DNA from: CAZCGA01 sp964498075
Lineage (GTDB): Bacteria; Desulfobacterota; Binatia; HRBIN30
DNA length: 64,000 bases
NCBI GenBank assembly: GCA_964498075.1
Contig: CAZCGA010000005.1
Location: 1 to 64,000 of the forward strand
Direction: 5' to 3'
A program made the position numbers and the translations under genes. This document shows positions 33,699 to 41,601 of the stretch, piece by piece; position 1 is the first letter of the stretch; each line of letters starts with the position of its first letter. The notes below the pieces were generated by a model. The model ran no database searches. It was not told where the DNA came from and was given only the letters and a program-made list of their open reading frames with translations.

Positions 33699-35135
33699 CT
33701 ACTGACGCGACGGCAACGCAGCCGTCAGCTTCTCCCGCAACCCGCCGAAGCTGCCGTTCGACATCAGCAGGATCACGTCGCCCGTGCGGGCTTCCGCAGT
33801 GAGCGTGGCGCAGATCGTGTCGACGTCGGCGATCGCGTGCGCCTGGATGCCGCGGCCGCCGAGGTCGGCGGCGAGCTGCTCGGGTGAGAACAGGTCGGCC
33901 TCGGCAACCTGATCGGTCTCCTTGCGGAACACGCCGCCGATGATCACCTGATCGGCGGCGGCAAAGGCCTTGACGTACTCGCGCTGGAAAACCTTGCGCC
34001 GGCTGGTGTTCGAACGCGGCTCGAACACCGCCCACAGGCGGCGGCGCGGATAGCGCAGTCGCAGCGCGGCGATGGCGCCGGCCACCGCCGTCGGGTGATG
34101 CGCGAAGTCATCGACGAGTGCGATGCCGCGGAAATCCCCGACCAGCTCCTGCCGCCGGGCAACCCCTTGGAAGCTGGCGAGCCCGGGCAGGATCTCATCA
34201 GTGGTCAGTCCGAGCGCCCGCGCCATGATGAAAACGCCCAGGGCGTTGCGCGCGTTGATGCCGCCGGGTTGCTGAACGCGGGCGCCGCACTCCATCGTCC
34301 CGTTGTGCACGATGTCGAAGACCGTGTGTGTGCCGGTGTCGCGCAGGTTGCGCACTTCCCACTCGGCACCCAACCCGAAGGTGGTCATGCCGCGATGCCG
34401 CTTCGCCACGTCGCGCGCATGCGGAAAGTCGGCGGCAACCACCAACGGCGCGGTGGGCGGCAGGATGGCGATCAATTTCCGGAACGCCTCCTTCACGTGT
34501 TCCAGATCGCGGTAGATGTCGGCGTGGTCGAACTCGACGGCAGTCAGCAACAGCGCCTGCGGCCGGTAGTGGAGGAACTTCGGTCCCTTGTCGAAGAAGG
34601 CGGTATCGTACTCGTCACCCTCGATGACGAAGCACTCGCCCTTCCCCAGCGTGTAGTTGCCGCCGAAGTTCAAGGCCTCGCCCCCGACCATCATGCTCGG
34701 GTTCCGCCCCGCCTCTTGCAGCACCCACGCCAGCAGCGCCGTCGACGTCGTCTTGCCGTGCGTGCCGGCCACCACCACTGAACGACGATCGGCGAGAACC
34801 AACTCCGCCAGCGCCTGCGGAAACGACACGTACGGCAAGCCGCTGGTCAGCAAGGCCTCGACCTCAGGGTTGGTGCGCGACACCTTGTTGCCGACGACGA
34901 CCAGATCGGGACGGTCGGCCAGGTTCTCGGCGCGGAATCCTTGCCGGATGCTGATACCCAGCCGCTCCAACACCGTGCTCATCGGCGGGTAGACGTTCTC
35001 ATCCGACCCCGAGACCTCGTAGCCGCGTTGCTTCAGCATCCCCGCCAACGCCGACATGCCGACGCCGCAGACGGCAATCAGATGGATGCGCCGGGCGGCG
35101 CCGGTGCGGACGCCTTCGGGAACGAGGTTGCTCAA
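33699..35135 (-). CDS. mpl: UDP-N-acetylmuramate:L-alanyl-gamma-D-glutamyl-meso-diaminopimelate ligase
   Basis: Mpl reattaches recycled murein tripeptide to UDP-MurNAc. The 478-residue Mur ligase has the N-terminal Rossmann start IHLIAVCGVGMSALAGML, ATP loop VAGTHGKTTST (residues 122-132), EGDEYDTAFFDKGPKF (the Mpl-type acidic motif) and DDFAHHPTAV. The start is TTG 35135 directly after the stop of the serine-hydrolase gene; an SD-like AGTGAG precedes it. The neighbouring hydrolase and LD-carboxypeptidase genes fit a murein-recycling cluster. Confidence 0.93.
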   Translation of the reverse strand: MSNLVPEGVRTGAARRIHLIAVCGVGMSALAGMLKQRGYEVSGSDENVYPPMSTVLERLGISIRQGFRAENLADRPDLVVVGNKVSRTNPEVEALLTSGLPYVSFPQALAELVLADRRSVVVAGTHGKTTSTALLAWVLQEAGRNPSMMVGGEALNFGGNYTLGKGECFVIEGDEYDTAFFDKGPKFLHYRPQALLLTAVEFDHADIYRDLEHVKEAFRKLIAILPPTAPLVVAADFPHARDVAKRHRGMTTFGLGAEWEVRNLRDTGTHTVFDIVHNGTMECGARVQQPGGINARNALGVFIMARALGLTTDEILPGLASFQGVARRQELVGDFRGIALVDDFAHHPTAVAGAIAALRLRYPRRRLWAVFEPRSNTSRRKVFQREYVKAFAAADQVIIGGVFRKETDQVAEADLFSPEQLAADLGGRGIQAHAIADVDTICATLTAEARTGDVILLMSNGSFGGLREKLTAALPSRQ

Positions 35136-35139
35136 GGTC

Positions 35140-36267
35140 TCACTCCAGCGCCTTGATGATCAGATCGTGAATGAACGGACGGAAGGCGCGGATCAAGTCG
35201 TTGTCGCGGCTGGGGTGCACGCGGTTGCTCAGCAAGATCACGTGGCGATCGTTCTCCAGGTCGAGCCACACGGAGGTGCCCGTGAAGCCGAGGTGGCCGA
35301 CGGAGAGCGGCGAGAAGAGCGCGCCGGAGCTGGAGCCCGCCGGTGACGGCGTATCCCAGCCGAGACACCACGTGGAGTCGGGAACCGACGCATCGCGGGT
35401 CCAGAACTCATGCACGATCTGCTGCGGCATCCACTGACTGCGGTTGTAGTAGCAATCCTTCAGCTCGCACAAGGTGGTGTCGAGATCGCGGGCCGAGGCG
35501 AACAGACCGGCGTGTCCCGCGATGCCGCCCATGGCGTAGGCGTTGTCGTCGTCCACCTCGCCGCACAGCACCTTCTTTCGCCAGCGGCAGCGTTCGGTGG
35601 GGGCGATCATCTCCGTCACCGGTTCGATACGCCGCGCGCGCAACAACGAGAGGTCGACGAACGCCGTGGCCCGCAAGCCGAGGGGGCGGACGACGCGCTC
35701 GTGATGGTAGCGGTCCAACGGCATGCCACTGATCTCCTCGATCACCGCGCCCAGCAGCATGAAGCCGAGATCGCTGTACAGCGCCTTGGTGCCGGGCGCG
35801 TACTCGAGCTTCTCACGCTGGATGGCTTGATAGACGTGCGTCTTGGCGCCGGGGCTGCCGAGGAAATTGATACGACCGCCGCGCCGCTCGATCTGCAGGA
35901 TCTCCTCGAAGTACGGCCGCCACGCTGGCAGCCCGGCGCAATGGCTGAGCAGCTGCCGGAAGGTGATGTGCGTCTTCCCGTGCACGCCGAAGTTGTGGAA
36001 GAAGCGCGTGACGCGGTCGTCGAGCCCGATCTTTCCTTCTTTCACCATCAGCATCATCGCAATGCTGGTGGCGAACGGTTTCGTCAGTGAGGATACATCG
36101 AAGATGGTTTCCTCGCCCATCGAGGTGACCTCGGGCTCCAGGCTGCGGTGCCCGAAGGCACGATGATAAAAGACCCGCGTCCCGGCGCGGACGAGCAGCA
36201 CCGCCCCGGGAAAGACCCGGCGGCCCACCGCCGCATCCATCTCACGCTCGACCGCTTCGAAGCTCAT
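35140..36267 (-). CDS. Serine hydrolase of the class C beta-lactamase/PBP family
   Basis: A 375-residue protein with the SxxK motif (DVSSLTKP, Ser60/Lys63), a YxN-like YSDLGFML, and a late HLGFTGTS replacing the KTG motif. This family covers D-Ala carboxypeptidases, esterases and class C beta-lactamases. No signal peptide is visible at the start, so it may be cytoplasmic. Its position between ldcA-like and mpl suggests a role in peptide or murein recycling rather than drug resistance. Confidence 0.88.
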   Translation of the reverse strand: MSFEAVEREMDAAVGRRVFPGAVLLVRAGTRVFYHRAFGHRSLEPEVTSMGEETIFDVSSLTKPFATSIAMMLMVKEGKIGLDDRVTRFFHNFGVHGKTHITFRQLLSHCAGLPAWRPYFEEILQIERRGGRINFLGSPGAKTHVYQAIQREKLEYAPGTKALYSDLGFMLLGAVIEEISGMPLDRYHHERVVRPLGLRATAFVDLSLLRARRIEPVTEMIAPTERCRWRKKVLCGEVDDDNAYAMGGIAGHAGLFASARDLDTTLCELKDCYYNRSQWMPQQIVHEFWTRDASVPDSTWCLGWDTPSPAGSSSGALFSPLSVGHLGFTGTSVWLDLENDRHVILLSNRVHPSRDNDLIRAFRPFIHDLIIKALE

Positions 36268-36362
36268 CGAGAAGCCATCAGCTTTCAGCTGTCAGCGCTC
36301 AGCGTTCAGCATGAGTTCCGGACTCGGGGTTCCGGCTGACCGCTGATTGCTGACTGCTTCTT
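36268..36362. repeat. Intergenic TCAGC-rich short repeats
   Basis: A 95-bp gap containing AGCTTTCAGCTGTCAGCGCT and related units, the same kind as at 29775-29855. Such TCAGC arrays are common dispersed intergenic repeats; function unknown. Confidence 0.6.
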
Positions 36363-37265
36363 TCATTCCGCCAGCGGCGATTCGAGCAGGGTGAGGCGCT
36401 CGCCCGCCAGGCGCGCCCGGATGCCGAATGGGACCGTCAGTGTGCCCCGTCCATGGCCGCTGGGGAGACCGAAGGCCACCGGATAGCGCGCGCCTGCGAA
36501 GGCCTCGGCGATCACATCGCGTACCGATACGCGCTCGTTCGCCGCGGCGCTGCACCCAACCATCTCCCCGAAGACGACGCCGGCGACGCTATCGAGCACG
36601 CCGGCCTGGCGCAGCTGCATCAGCATGCGATCGATGCGGTACGGCTTCTCGTTCACGTCTTCGAGGAACAGCAGCCGCCCGCCGGTCTCCAGCGCGTACG
36701 GCGTGCCCAGCATCGAGACGATGACCGACAAGCAGCCGCCGGCGAGCACGCCTTCCGCCGTGCCCGGTTGGACCACGGCTTCCGCGGGCTCATGCCAGAC
36801 CGCGCGCTCGCCGGTCAGCATTGCGAGCAGGCACTCCACGGCGTCGGGGCGGGGCGCCAAGCCGGTGATCAATGGCCCGTGGAAGGTGACCAGCTGGGCG
36901 CGTTGCACCAGATCGTTGAGCAGGAAGGTCAGGTCGCTCTGCCCGACGAAGATCTTCGGCTGCCGGCGGGCGACGTCGGGATCGATCAACGGCAACAAGC
37001 GTCCGGATCCGTAGCCGCCACGCGCCGTGATGATGGCACGCACCTTGGGATCGCGGAACATGGCGTGCACATCGTCGATGCGCTCGCGGTCGGTGCCGGC
37101 GAGGTAGCCGGTTTTCTTGAGCACGGCCGCACCGAGGCGCACGCGGAAGCCGGCGGCTTCCAGCACGCACACGCCGGCCTGCAGGCTCTGCTCGTCCACC
37201 GCGCCTGCCGGCGCCACCACACCAATCACGTCCCCCCGCCGCAACGGGGCAGGCTTGCGCATCAT
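36363..37265 (-). CDS. ldcA: LD-carboxypeptidase (peptidase S66)
   Basis: A 300-residue S66 peptidase that removes the terminal D-Ala of murein tetrapeptides during recycling. The catalytic triad can be placed: Ser110 in FVGQSDLTF, Glu202 in LLFLEDVNEKPYR and His271 in GLPSGHGRG. The N-terminal part has ITARGGYGSGRLL. I start at ATG 37265 (a second ATG follows directly); the frame further upstream overlaps the AhpD-like gene in a non-protein-like way. It precedes the serine hydrolase and mpl on the same strand. Confidence 0.92.
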   Translation of the reverse strand: MMRKPAPLRRGDVIGVVAPAGAVDEQSLQAGVCVLEAAGFRVRLGAAVLKKTGYLAGTDRERIDDVHAMFRDPKVRAIITARGGYGSGRLLPLIDPDVARRQPKIFVGQSDLTFLLNDLVQRAQLVTFHGPLITGLAPRPDAVECLLAMLTGERAVWHEPAEAVVQPGTAEGVLAGGCLSVIVSMLGTPYALETGGRLLFLEDVNEKPYRIDRMLMQLRQAGVLDSVAGVVFGEMVGCSAAANERVSVRDVIAEAFAGARYPVAFGLPSGHGRGTLTVPFGIRARLAGERLTLLESPLAE

Positions 37266-37282
37266 CGCGTGCAGTGGGGGTG

Positions 37283-37609
37283 CTACTCCTCCAGCGCCTT
37301 CATGGCGATGGCGCTGTGCGCCCACGAACCGCCGGCGCGCATGGCCATGGCCACGAAGATCGACTCGGCAATCTCCGTATCGCTGGCACCCGCCTTCTTG
37401 GCGCGCTGGGTGTGCGCGTCGATGCAGTAGGGGCACTGGGTGATGTGCGCCGCGGCCACGGCGATCAGCTCCTTGGTCTTGACGTTCACCGCCCCCTCTT
37501 CGAACGCCTTGCGATCGAAATCGACGAACGCCTTGAACACCTCCGGCTTCAGATCGCGCAGCTTGCGGAGCCGCTTCATGTCCTCGGCGTGGTAGTAATG
37601 CTCACTCAT
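37283..37609 (-). CDS. Carboxymuconolactone decarboxylase/AhpD-like protein
   Basis: A 108-residue all-helical protein with the AhpD-type redox motif in HITQCPYCIDAHTQRAKKAG: Cys-x-x-Cys followed by His. Such proteins act as peroxidase partners or decarboxylase-like enzymes. ATG 37609 has a GGAGG sequence upstream; an in-frame start 12 codons earlier is less likely. Confidence 0.9.
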   Translation of the reverse strand: MSEHYYHAEDMKRLRKLRDLKPEVFKAFVDFDRKAFEEGAVNVKTKELIAVAAAHITQCPYCIDAHTQRAKKAGASDTEIAESIFVAMAMRAGGSWAHSAIAMKALEE

Positions 37610-37792
37610 CGGCGCTCCTCCTGATGGCCCCTGGCTATATAGCATCCGGCCCGCGGGCGGAAGGATGGTCGCCCGGCTTCACGTCACTGGGGCAGTGGTG
37701 GGCGCCCTGAGCGAGCTCCGAACGACGTCCGGCACGCACCGCATCCGGGCTCGGGCCGCGGCGCCGGAGCCGAAGTATGCTACATTGCCGGC

Positions 37793-38506
37793 GTGCAGAC
37801 GCCGGATCCACACGCCATCCTGCTCGATCTCGATGACACCATCCTCGACTTCGATGGCAGTGTCGAAGCGGCGTGGCATGCCGTCTGCGAAGCCGCGGCG
37901 GAAGAAGTCGCCGAGCTCGACGCCGCCGCGCTGTTCGCCGCGATCGCGCGGACACGCGCCTGGTACTGGTCGGACCCGGAGCGTCATCGCCAGGGGCGCG
38001 CCGATCTGCGCGCCGCCAGCCGCCGCATCGTGCAGCACGCCCTGAACACGCTCGGATACGATCTACCCGACATGGCGCGGACCATCGCCGACACGTACCG
38101 CGACTTCCGTACGCACGCGATTCGTCCCTTTCCCGGCGCCGTCGAAGCGTTGGAGCGCATCCGCCGCCACGGCATCCGTCTGGCGCTCGTCACCAACGGC
38201 AGCGCCGCCGATCAGCGCGCCAAGATCGAGCGCTTCGATCTGGCGCACTACTTCGATCACATTCTGATCGAGGGAGAGTTCGGCTGCGGGAAGCCGGACT
38301 CGCGCGTCTACGTGGCCGTGCTGGAGGCGCTGCAGGCGCAGCCGCAGACGGCGTGGTTTGTCGGCGACCATCTGGAGTGGGACGTGGCTGCGCCACAGCG
38401 CTTGGGGCTCTATGCCGTGTGGGTCGACGTCGCCGGTGCGGGGCTCCCCGCCACCACTGCGGTCGAGCCGGATCGGATCATTCGCTCGTTGGCGGAGCTG
38501 GTGTGA
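37793..38506 (+). CDS. HAD-superfamily hydrolase
   Basis: A 237-residue haloacid dehalogenase-type phosphatase with motif I LLDLDDTILDF (Asp12, Asp14), motif II LALVTNGS, motif III Lys in EFGCGKPDSRVY, and motif IV FVGDHLEWDVAAPQRLG. It resembles YjjG or phosphoglycolate-phosphatase-like enzymes; the substrate is unknown. GTG 37793 is the start. Confidence 0.9.
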   Translation: MQTPDPHAILLDLDDTILDFDGSVEAAWHAVCEAAAEEVAELDAAALFAAIARTRAWYWSDPERHRQGRADLRAASRRIVQHALNTLGYDLPDMARTIADTYRDFRTHAIRPFPGAVEALERIRRHGIRLALVTNGSAADQRAKIERFDLAHYFDHILIEGEFGCGKPDSRVYVAVLEALQAQPQTAWFVGDHLEWDVAAPQRLGLYAVWVDVAGAGLPATTAVEPDRIIRSLAELV

Positions 38507-38538
38507 CCCTCGTGAGCCTCGACGCCTACTGATCGCCG

Positions 38539-39759
38539 ATGACCGCCGTCGGCATCGTCGTGCTGGTCGCTCGTCTCATCGGGCTGGCGCTCGCGGTGGT
38601 GTTGTTGCTCGTGGCCAGCCTCTTGGTGTACGGCGTGACGCGCAACGCGCCGGCCGAGTTCGACGGCGACTTGGCGGCGCGCATCAAGCTCACCCCGCCC
38701 GTACCGCTGGTGCCCGGGCCAGGCTTGCCGCCCGACCTGCACCTCGGTCCATCGAACAACAACCTCGACGTGGTGCAGTTCAACGGGCGCTTCTTCCTGG
38801 CGTTCCGCACGGCGCGGTTCCACTTTGCGAGCGACGACGCGCGGATGGTGATCCTGTCGAGTGCGGACCGGCAGCGGTGGACGCACGAGGCGACGTTCGA
38901 CCTGGAGCGGCGCGACGAGCGCGAGCCGCGCTTCCTGGTGTTGAATGGCCGCCTGCTCTTCTACTTCTTCGAGGCGGAGGACAACCCGCGCGGCTTCGCG
39001 CCGATTTCGATCCGCGCGGCGGAGCGTGCGTCCGACGGCACGTGGAGCGCCTCGCGTCCGATCTTCGAGTTCGGACACGTGGTATGGCGCGCCAAGGTGC
39101 GTGGCGGGCGCGCCTACATGAGCGCCTACCGCGGGCGGCGGTTGTATGACGATCTGGGAACCGCGGGTGCGACGCGCCTGCTGACGTCGGAAGACGGCTT
39201 TGAGTGGAAGTCGATCAGCGGCGAGGAATCTCCCGTTCCGTTTCCCGGTGCGTCAGAGTGCGACTTCGAATTCGACGCCGCCGGGAATCTGGTCGCGCTG
39301 GTCCGCGTCGAGGCGCGTGGAGCGCTGGTGTGCACCGCGCCGGCCGGGCGTTTGGAGAAGTGGGACTGTACGCCGACGCCGTATCGGCACGACTCGCCGC
39401 TGCTGTTCCGTCACGGCCACGACTTCTACGCCATCGCCCGGCGCAGCCTCGGCGGCCCGCTGGACACCGGGCAGCGTTGGCTACCGGAGCGCCTGGAGAC
39501 GCTGTGGTACCAGCTGCGCTACTGGGTGACGCGCAAGCGCACGGCGCTGTACCGCGTGCTGCCGGAGGAGCGCCGCACCGTTCCCGTGCTCGACTTGCCG
39601 TCGCGTGGCGACACCGCCTTCGCCGGCATGGTGCCGTTGGGTGATGGCCGGTACTGGGTGGTGAACTACTCGAGCGACCTCGACGGCCCCGACTGGCCCT
39701 GGGTCGGTGGCCAGTTCACCGGCAGTCGGATCTACGCGATGGAGCTGACGCTGCCCTGA
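38539..39759 (+). CDS. Membrane-anchored protein with glycosidase-like beta-propeller
   Basis: A 406-residue protein with one N-terminal membrane helix (VVLVARLIGLALAVVLLLVASLLVY region) and a large exported part. Repeated strands with Trp and Arg-Asp (SSADRQRWTHEATFD, LTSEDGFEWKSI) resemble the blades of sialidase- or GH43-like five- to six-bladed propellers. I cannot place catalytic residues with confidence. It is the last chromosomal gene before the tRNA-Phe attachment site at 39795. Confidence 0.65.
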   Translation: MTAVGIVVLVARLIGLALAVVLLLVASLLVYGVTRNAPAEFDGDLAARIKLTPPVPLVPGPGLPPDLHLGPSNNNLDVVQFNGRFFLAFRTARFHFASDDARMVILSSADRQRWTHEATFDLERRDEREPRFLVLNGRLLFYFFEAEDNPRGFAPISIRAAERASDGTWSASRPIFEFGHVVWRAKVRGGRAYMSAYRGRRLYDDLGTAGATRLLTSEDGFEWKSISGEESPVPFPGASECDFEFDAAGNLVALVRVEARGALVCTAPAGRLEKWDCTPTPYRHDSPLLFRHGHDFYAIARRSLGGPLDTGQRWLPERLETLWYQLRYWVTRKRTALYRVLPEERRTVPVLDLPSRGDTAFAGMVPLGDGRYWVVNYSSDLDGPDWPWVGGQFTGSRIYAMELTLP

Positions 39760-39794
39760 GGGGTTCCGGAATGACCGCGGGGGGCTCGAAAGAA

Positions 39795-39840
39795 GAAGTG
39801 GGCAGGGAGTGAATTGAACACTCGACACAGGGATCTTCAG
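39795..39840 (-). repeat. tRNA-Phe(GAA) 3' half, attachment-site copy A
   Basis: Read on the minus strand this 46-bp piece is the 3' half of a tRNA-Phe: anticodon loop CTGAAGA with GAA, variable loop GTGTC, T arm GAGTG-TTCAATT-CACTC, acceptor strand CCTGCCC and discriminator A. The 5' half is not present. It is repeated with one mismatch at 45921-45966. Integrases of the tyrosine family use such tRNA 3' ends as attB, so this marks the left end of integrated DNA. Confidence 0.85.
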
Positions 39841-40146
39841 TCGAGTCCAGAGGACGATGAAAGCGAAGAGTAACAAGGGTTTTATTGCACTACCCTGATC
39901 TTACATCCAAGCCGTTTGCGATGGCGTTGGGTGATCTTCAGCGATTTTCGATGACGAACTGACACCAGTACTGACACCAGATTTTCCGCTCTTCAGGCGC
40001 GCGGAGATCCCGGCGCATCCTCAATCCACATTGGCAAGTCATTGGTCGATATGGTGGCTGACCAACACGCGGTGCGGGACTTGAACCGCAGGAAGTGCGA
40101 GAAGTATCCGATCCAAGTGGCTCGTGAACGGGTCATCGCGCACGAC
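39841..40146. other. Element-end sequence with 25-bp repeat shared with 46086-46110
   Basis: This gene-free stretch contains AACTGACACCAGTACTGACA within 39957-39981, identical over 25 bp to 46086-46110. In both places the repeat lies about 117 bp inside the tRNA-Phe fragment. Read on the minus strand it may be the tail of a decayed integrase gene (frame SGVSTGVSSSSKIAED then stop). The rest holds nothing I recognise. Confidence 0.6.
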
Positions 40147-41577
40147 TCAAGAAAGCAGCGCATCATCCAGCGAATCGAGAAGAGCCTGCCTGCTGTTGAA
40201 TCGCTGCGTGTTCAATGCAACTGCGTTTAGCGTTTCCCAACAGAGGAGGAGCACCTCGTTCGCCTGTTTGATGTCGCCCGGCTTGATACCGTGATGAACG
40301 AACGCGGAGCGAAGGCCGTAACCTGCCTGAAGGCGCTTTACCGCTTGTTTTCTCGAAGCCAAGTCCGAAGCAGTCAAAAGAGCCATTCGCTGCCCCAACT
40401 TGCCTTGAACCGGCTCGTTCTGGTCACGAATGAGCAGCGACTCTACCGCAACCAATGCGTGGAGTAGGCGGTCTTGCGGGGCAGGAGAGGCGACTCCATG
40501 AGCATAGTGCGATATCGCCTCCAGAGAGTGCTTCTCCAAATCGGTCTGTTCCTCTTTGGAGAGTAGTTGGCTGGCTACGCCGAACCCCGACCCGTGGAGG
40601 ACGTCCAGAATCTCCCGGTCGAGGGCAAAACGGACGACGCCATCGTGGTCCAAGCCTTCCGCTAGGAGGAGGCGATCCGGCACACCCACTCGGAGCAGAT
40701 GTCGTTCAGCCGGAGCCACTTGTCCCATGCGGCCCATGAGGCAACGTGCTCGGATGTCTAACGCCGCTGCATCAAACATCCGCAGTATCTCTAGCACGGC
40801 GTCGGTCTGCCTCACGGCCAATTCTTGTGCGTGCTCCTCCTCCGCAATGCAGGTGTACTGTGCATACACATGCCCTTGGAACCTCTCCTTGAGCATTCCG
40901 CGAAACTCCTCCACGACCTCGGGTGGTGCAACCGCCCCTGCCTCCGGGGGGACCATCGCGTGGATTGAGGCTTCCGTGAAGAAGTTGAATGCCAACTGGC
41001 CCAACTCGAAAGGCTCCGCGATTGCGATTCCTTCCAATGGAACTAGGATCGTCTGTTCTTGAACGTCACGTTCAAGTGCGGCCAGAAGGTCTGCCGTCCA
41101 CGACCCATCTGCCGTTTCACGCAGCCGGCGCCGCTGCATCCAGTCGATGAGATGCTTACGGATGTAAGCAACGCCGCAGCACGTCCGCAGACTCCGATGG
41201 CGGGCAAGGGAATCGGCAAGCCGCTCGAGGGCTTCCGTCCCAGCCTCGGGAAGCACCTCGTGAATCTGTTGACCAGCGACTTCGCCATGAACTTCAACGG
41301 CTTTGAGTCGTCCGAGCCAATCGCGCACGCTGACCCGAGGTCGACCTAGAAGGTCCTTCTCGGTGAGCGTCCGGACGAGAGGTACGTGCGCGTCAGACCC
41401 TTGCCGTCGCCGCGAGGGAGGCCGATTTGGCAGAGGCTTCAGCGACGCTACGAGCGAGTCCGCCTCCTTGTCGAAGTGGTTGCGTGCCTCCTGTGGAAGA
41501 ACGAACAGCATGGGATTCTTATACGTCGTCGTGACCCACCTGACCGATGCGCAAGGCTCCCTTTCGCAGACGGCCAT
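40147..41577 (-). CDS. Large protein with C-terminal HEPN-like RX4H motif (Apea-like)
   Basis: A 476-residue protein. The C-terminal 120 residues form a helical region with HALVAVESLLIRD and RSAFVHHG, giving Arg423-x4-His428, the RX4-6H motif of HEPN ribonuclease domains. The arrangement matches Apea-like HEPN proteins, often found in defence or toxin settings. The N-terminal 350 residues are not recognised. The exact start is uncertain: ATG 41577 is used, ATG 41511 is possible. It lies in the first integrated segment, next to the attachment site, as cargo. Confidence 0.7.
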   Translation of the reverse strand: MAVCEREPCASVRWVTTTYKNPMLFVLPQEARNHFDKEADSLVASLKPLPNRPPSRRRQGSDAHVPLVRTLTEKDLLGRPRVSVRDWLGRLKAVEVHGEVAGQQIHEVLPEAGTEALERLADSLARHRSLRTCCGVAYIRKHLIDWMQRRRLRETADGSWTADLLAALERDVQEQTILVPLEGIAIAEPFELGQLAFNFFTEASIHAMVPPEAGAVAPPEVVEEFRGMLKERFQGHVYAQYTCIAEEEHAQELAVRQTDAVLEILRMFDAAALDIRARCLMGRMGQVAPAERHLLRVGVPDRLLLAEGLDHDGVVRFALDREILDVLHGSGFGVASQLLSKEEQTDLEKHSLEAISHYAHGVASPAPQDRLLHALVAVESLLIRDQNEPVQGKLGQRMALLTASDLASRKQAVKRLQAGYGLRSAFVHHGIKPGDIKQANEVLLLCWETLNAVALNTQRFNSRQALLDSLDDALLS

Positions 41578-41601
41578 CGGGGGACCTACTGGAGCGCTCC
41601 G

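Noticed and set aside
35140..36267. Calling the serine hydrolase an antibiotic-resistance beta-lactamase
   Set aside because: It has SxxK but a HLGFTGTS motif instead of KTG, no visible signal peptide, and lies among murein-recycling genes; a peptidase or esterase role is more likely.
40060..40110. Possible tRNA T arm around GACTTGAACCGCAGG on the minus strand
   Set aside because: The T stem cannot form five pairs around the TTCAAGT loop, and no acceptor or anticodon arm is present.
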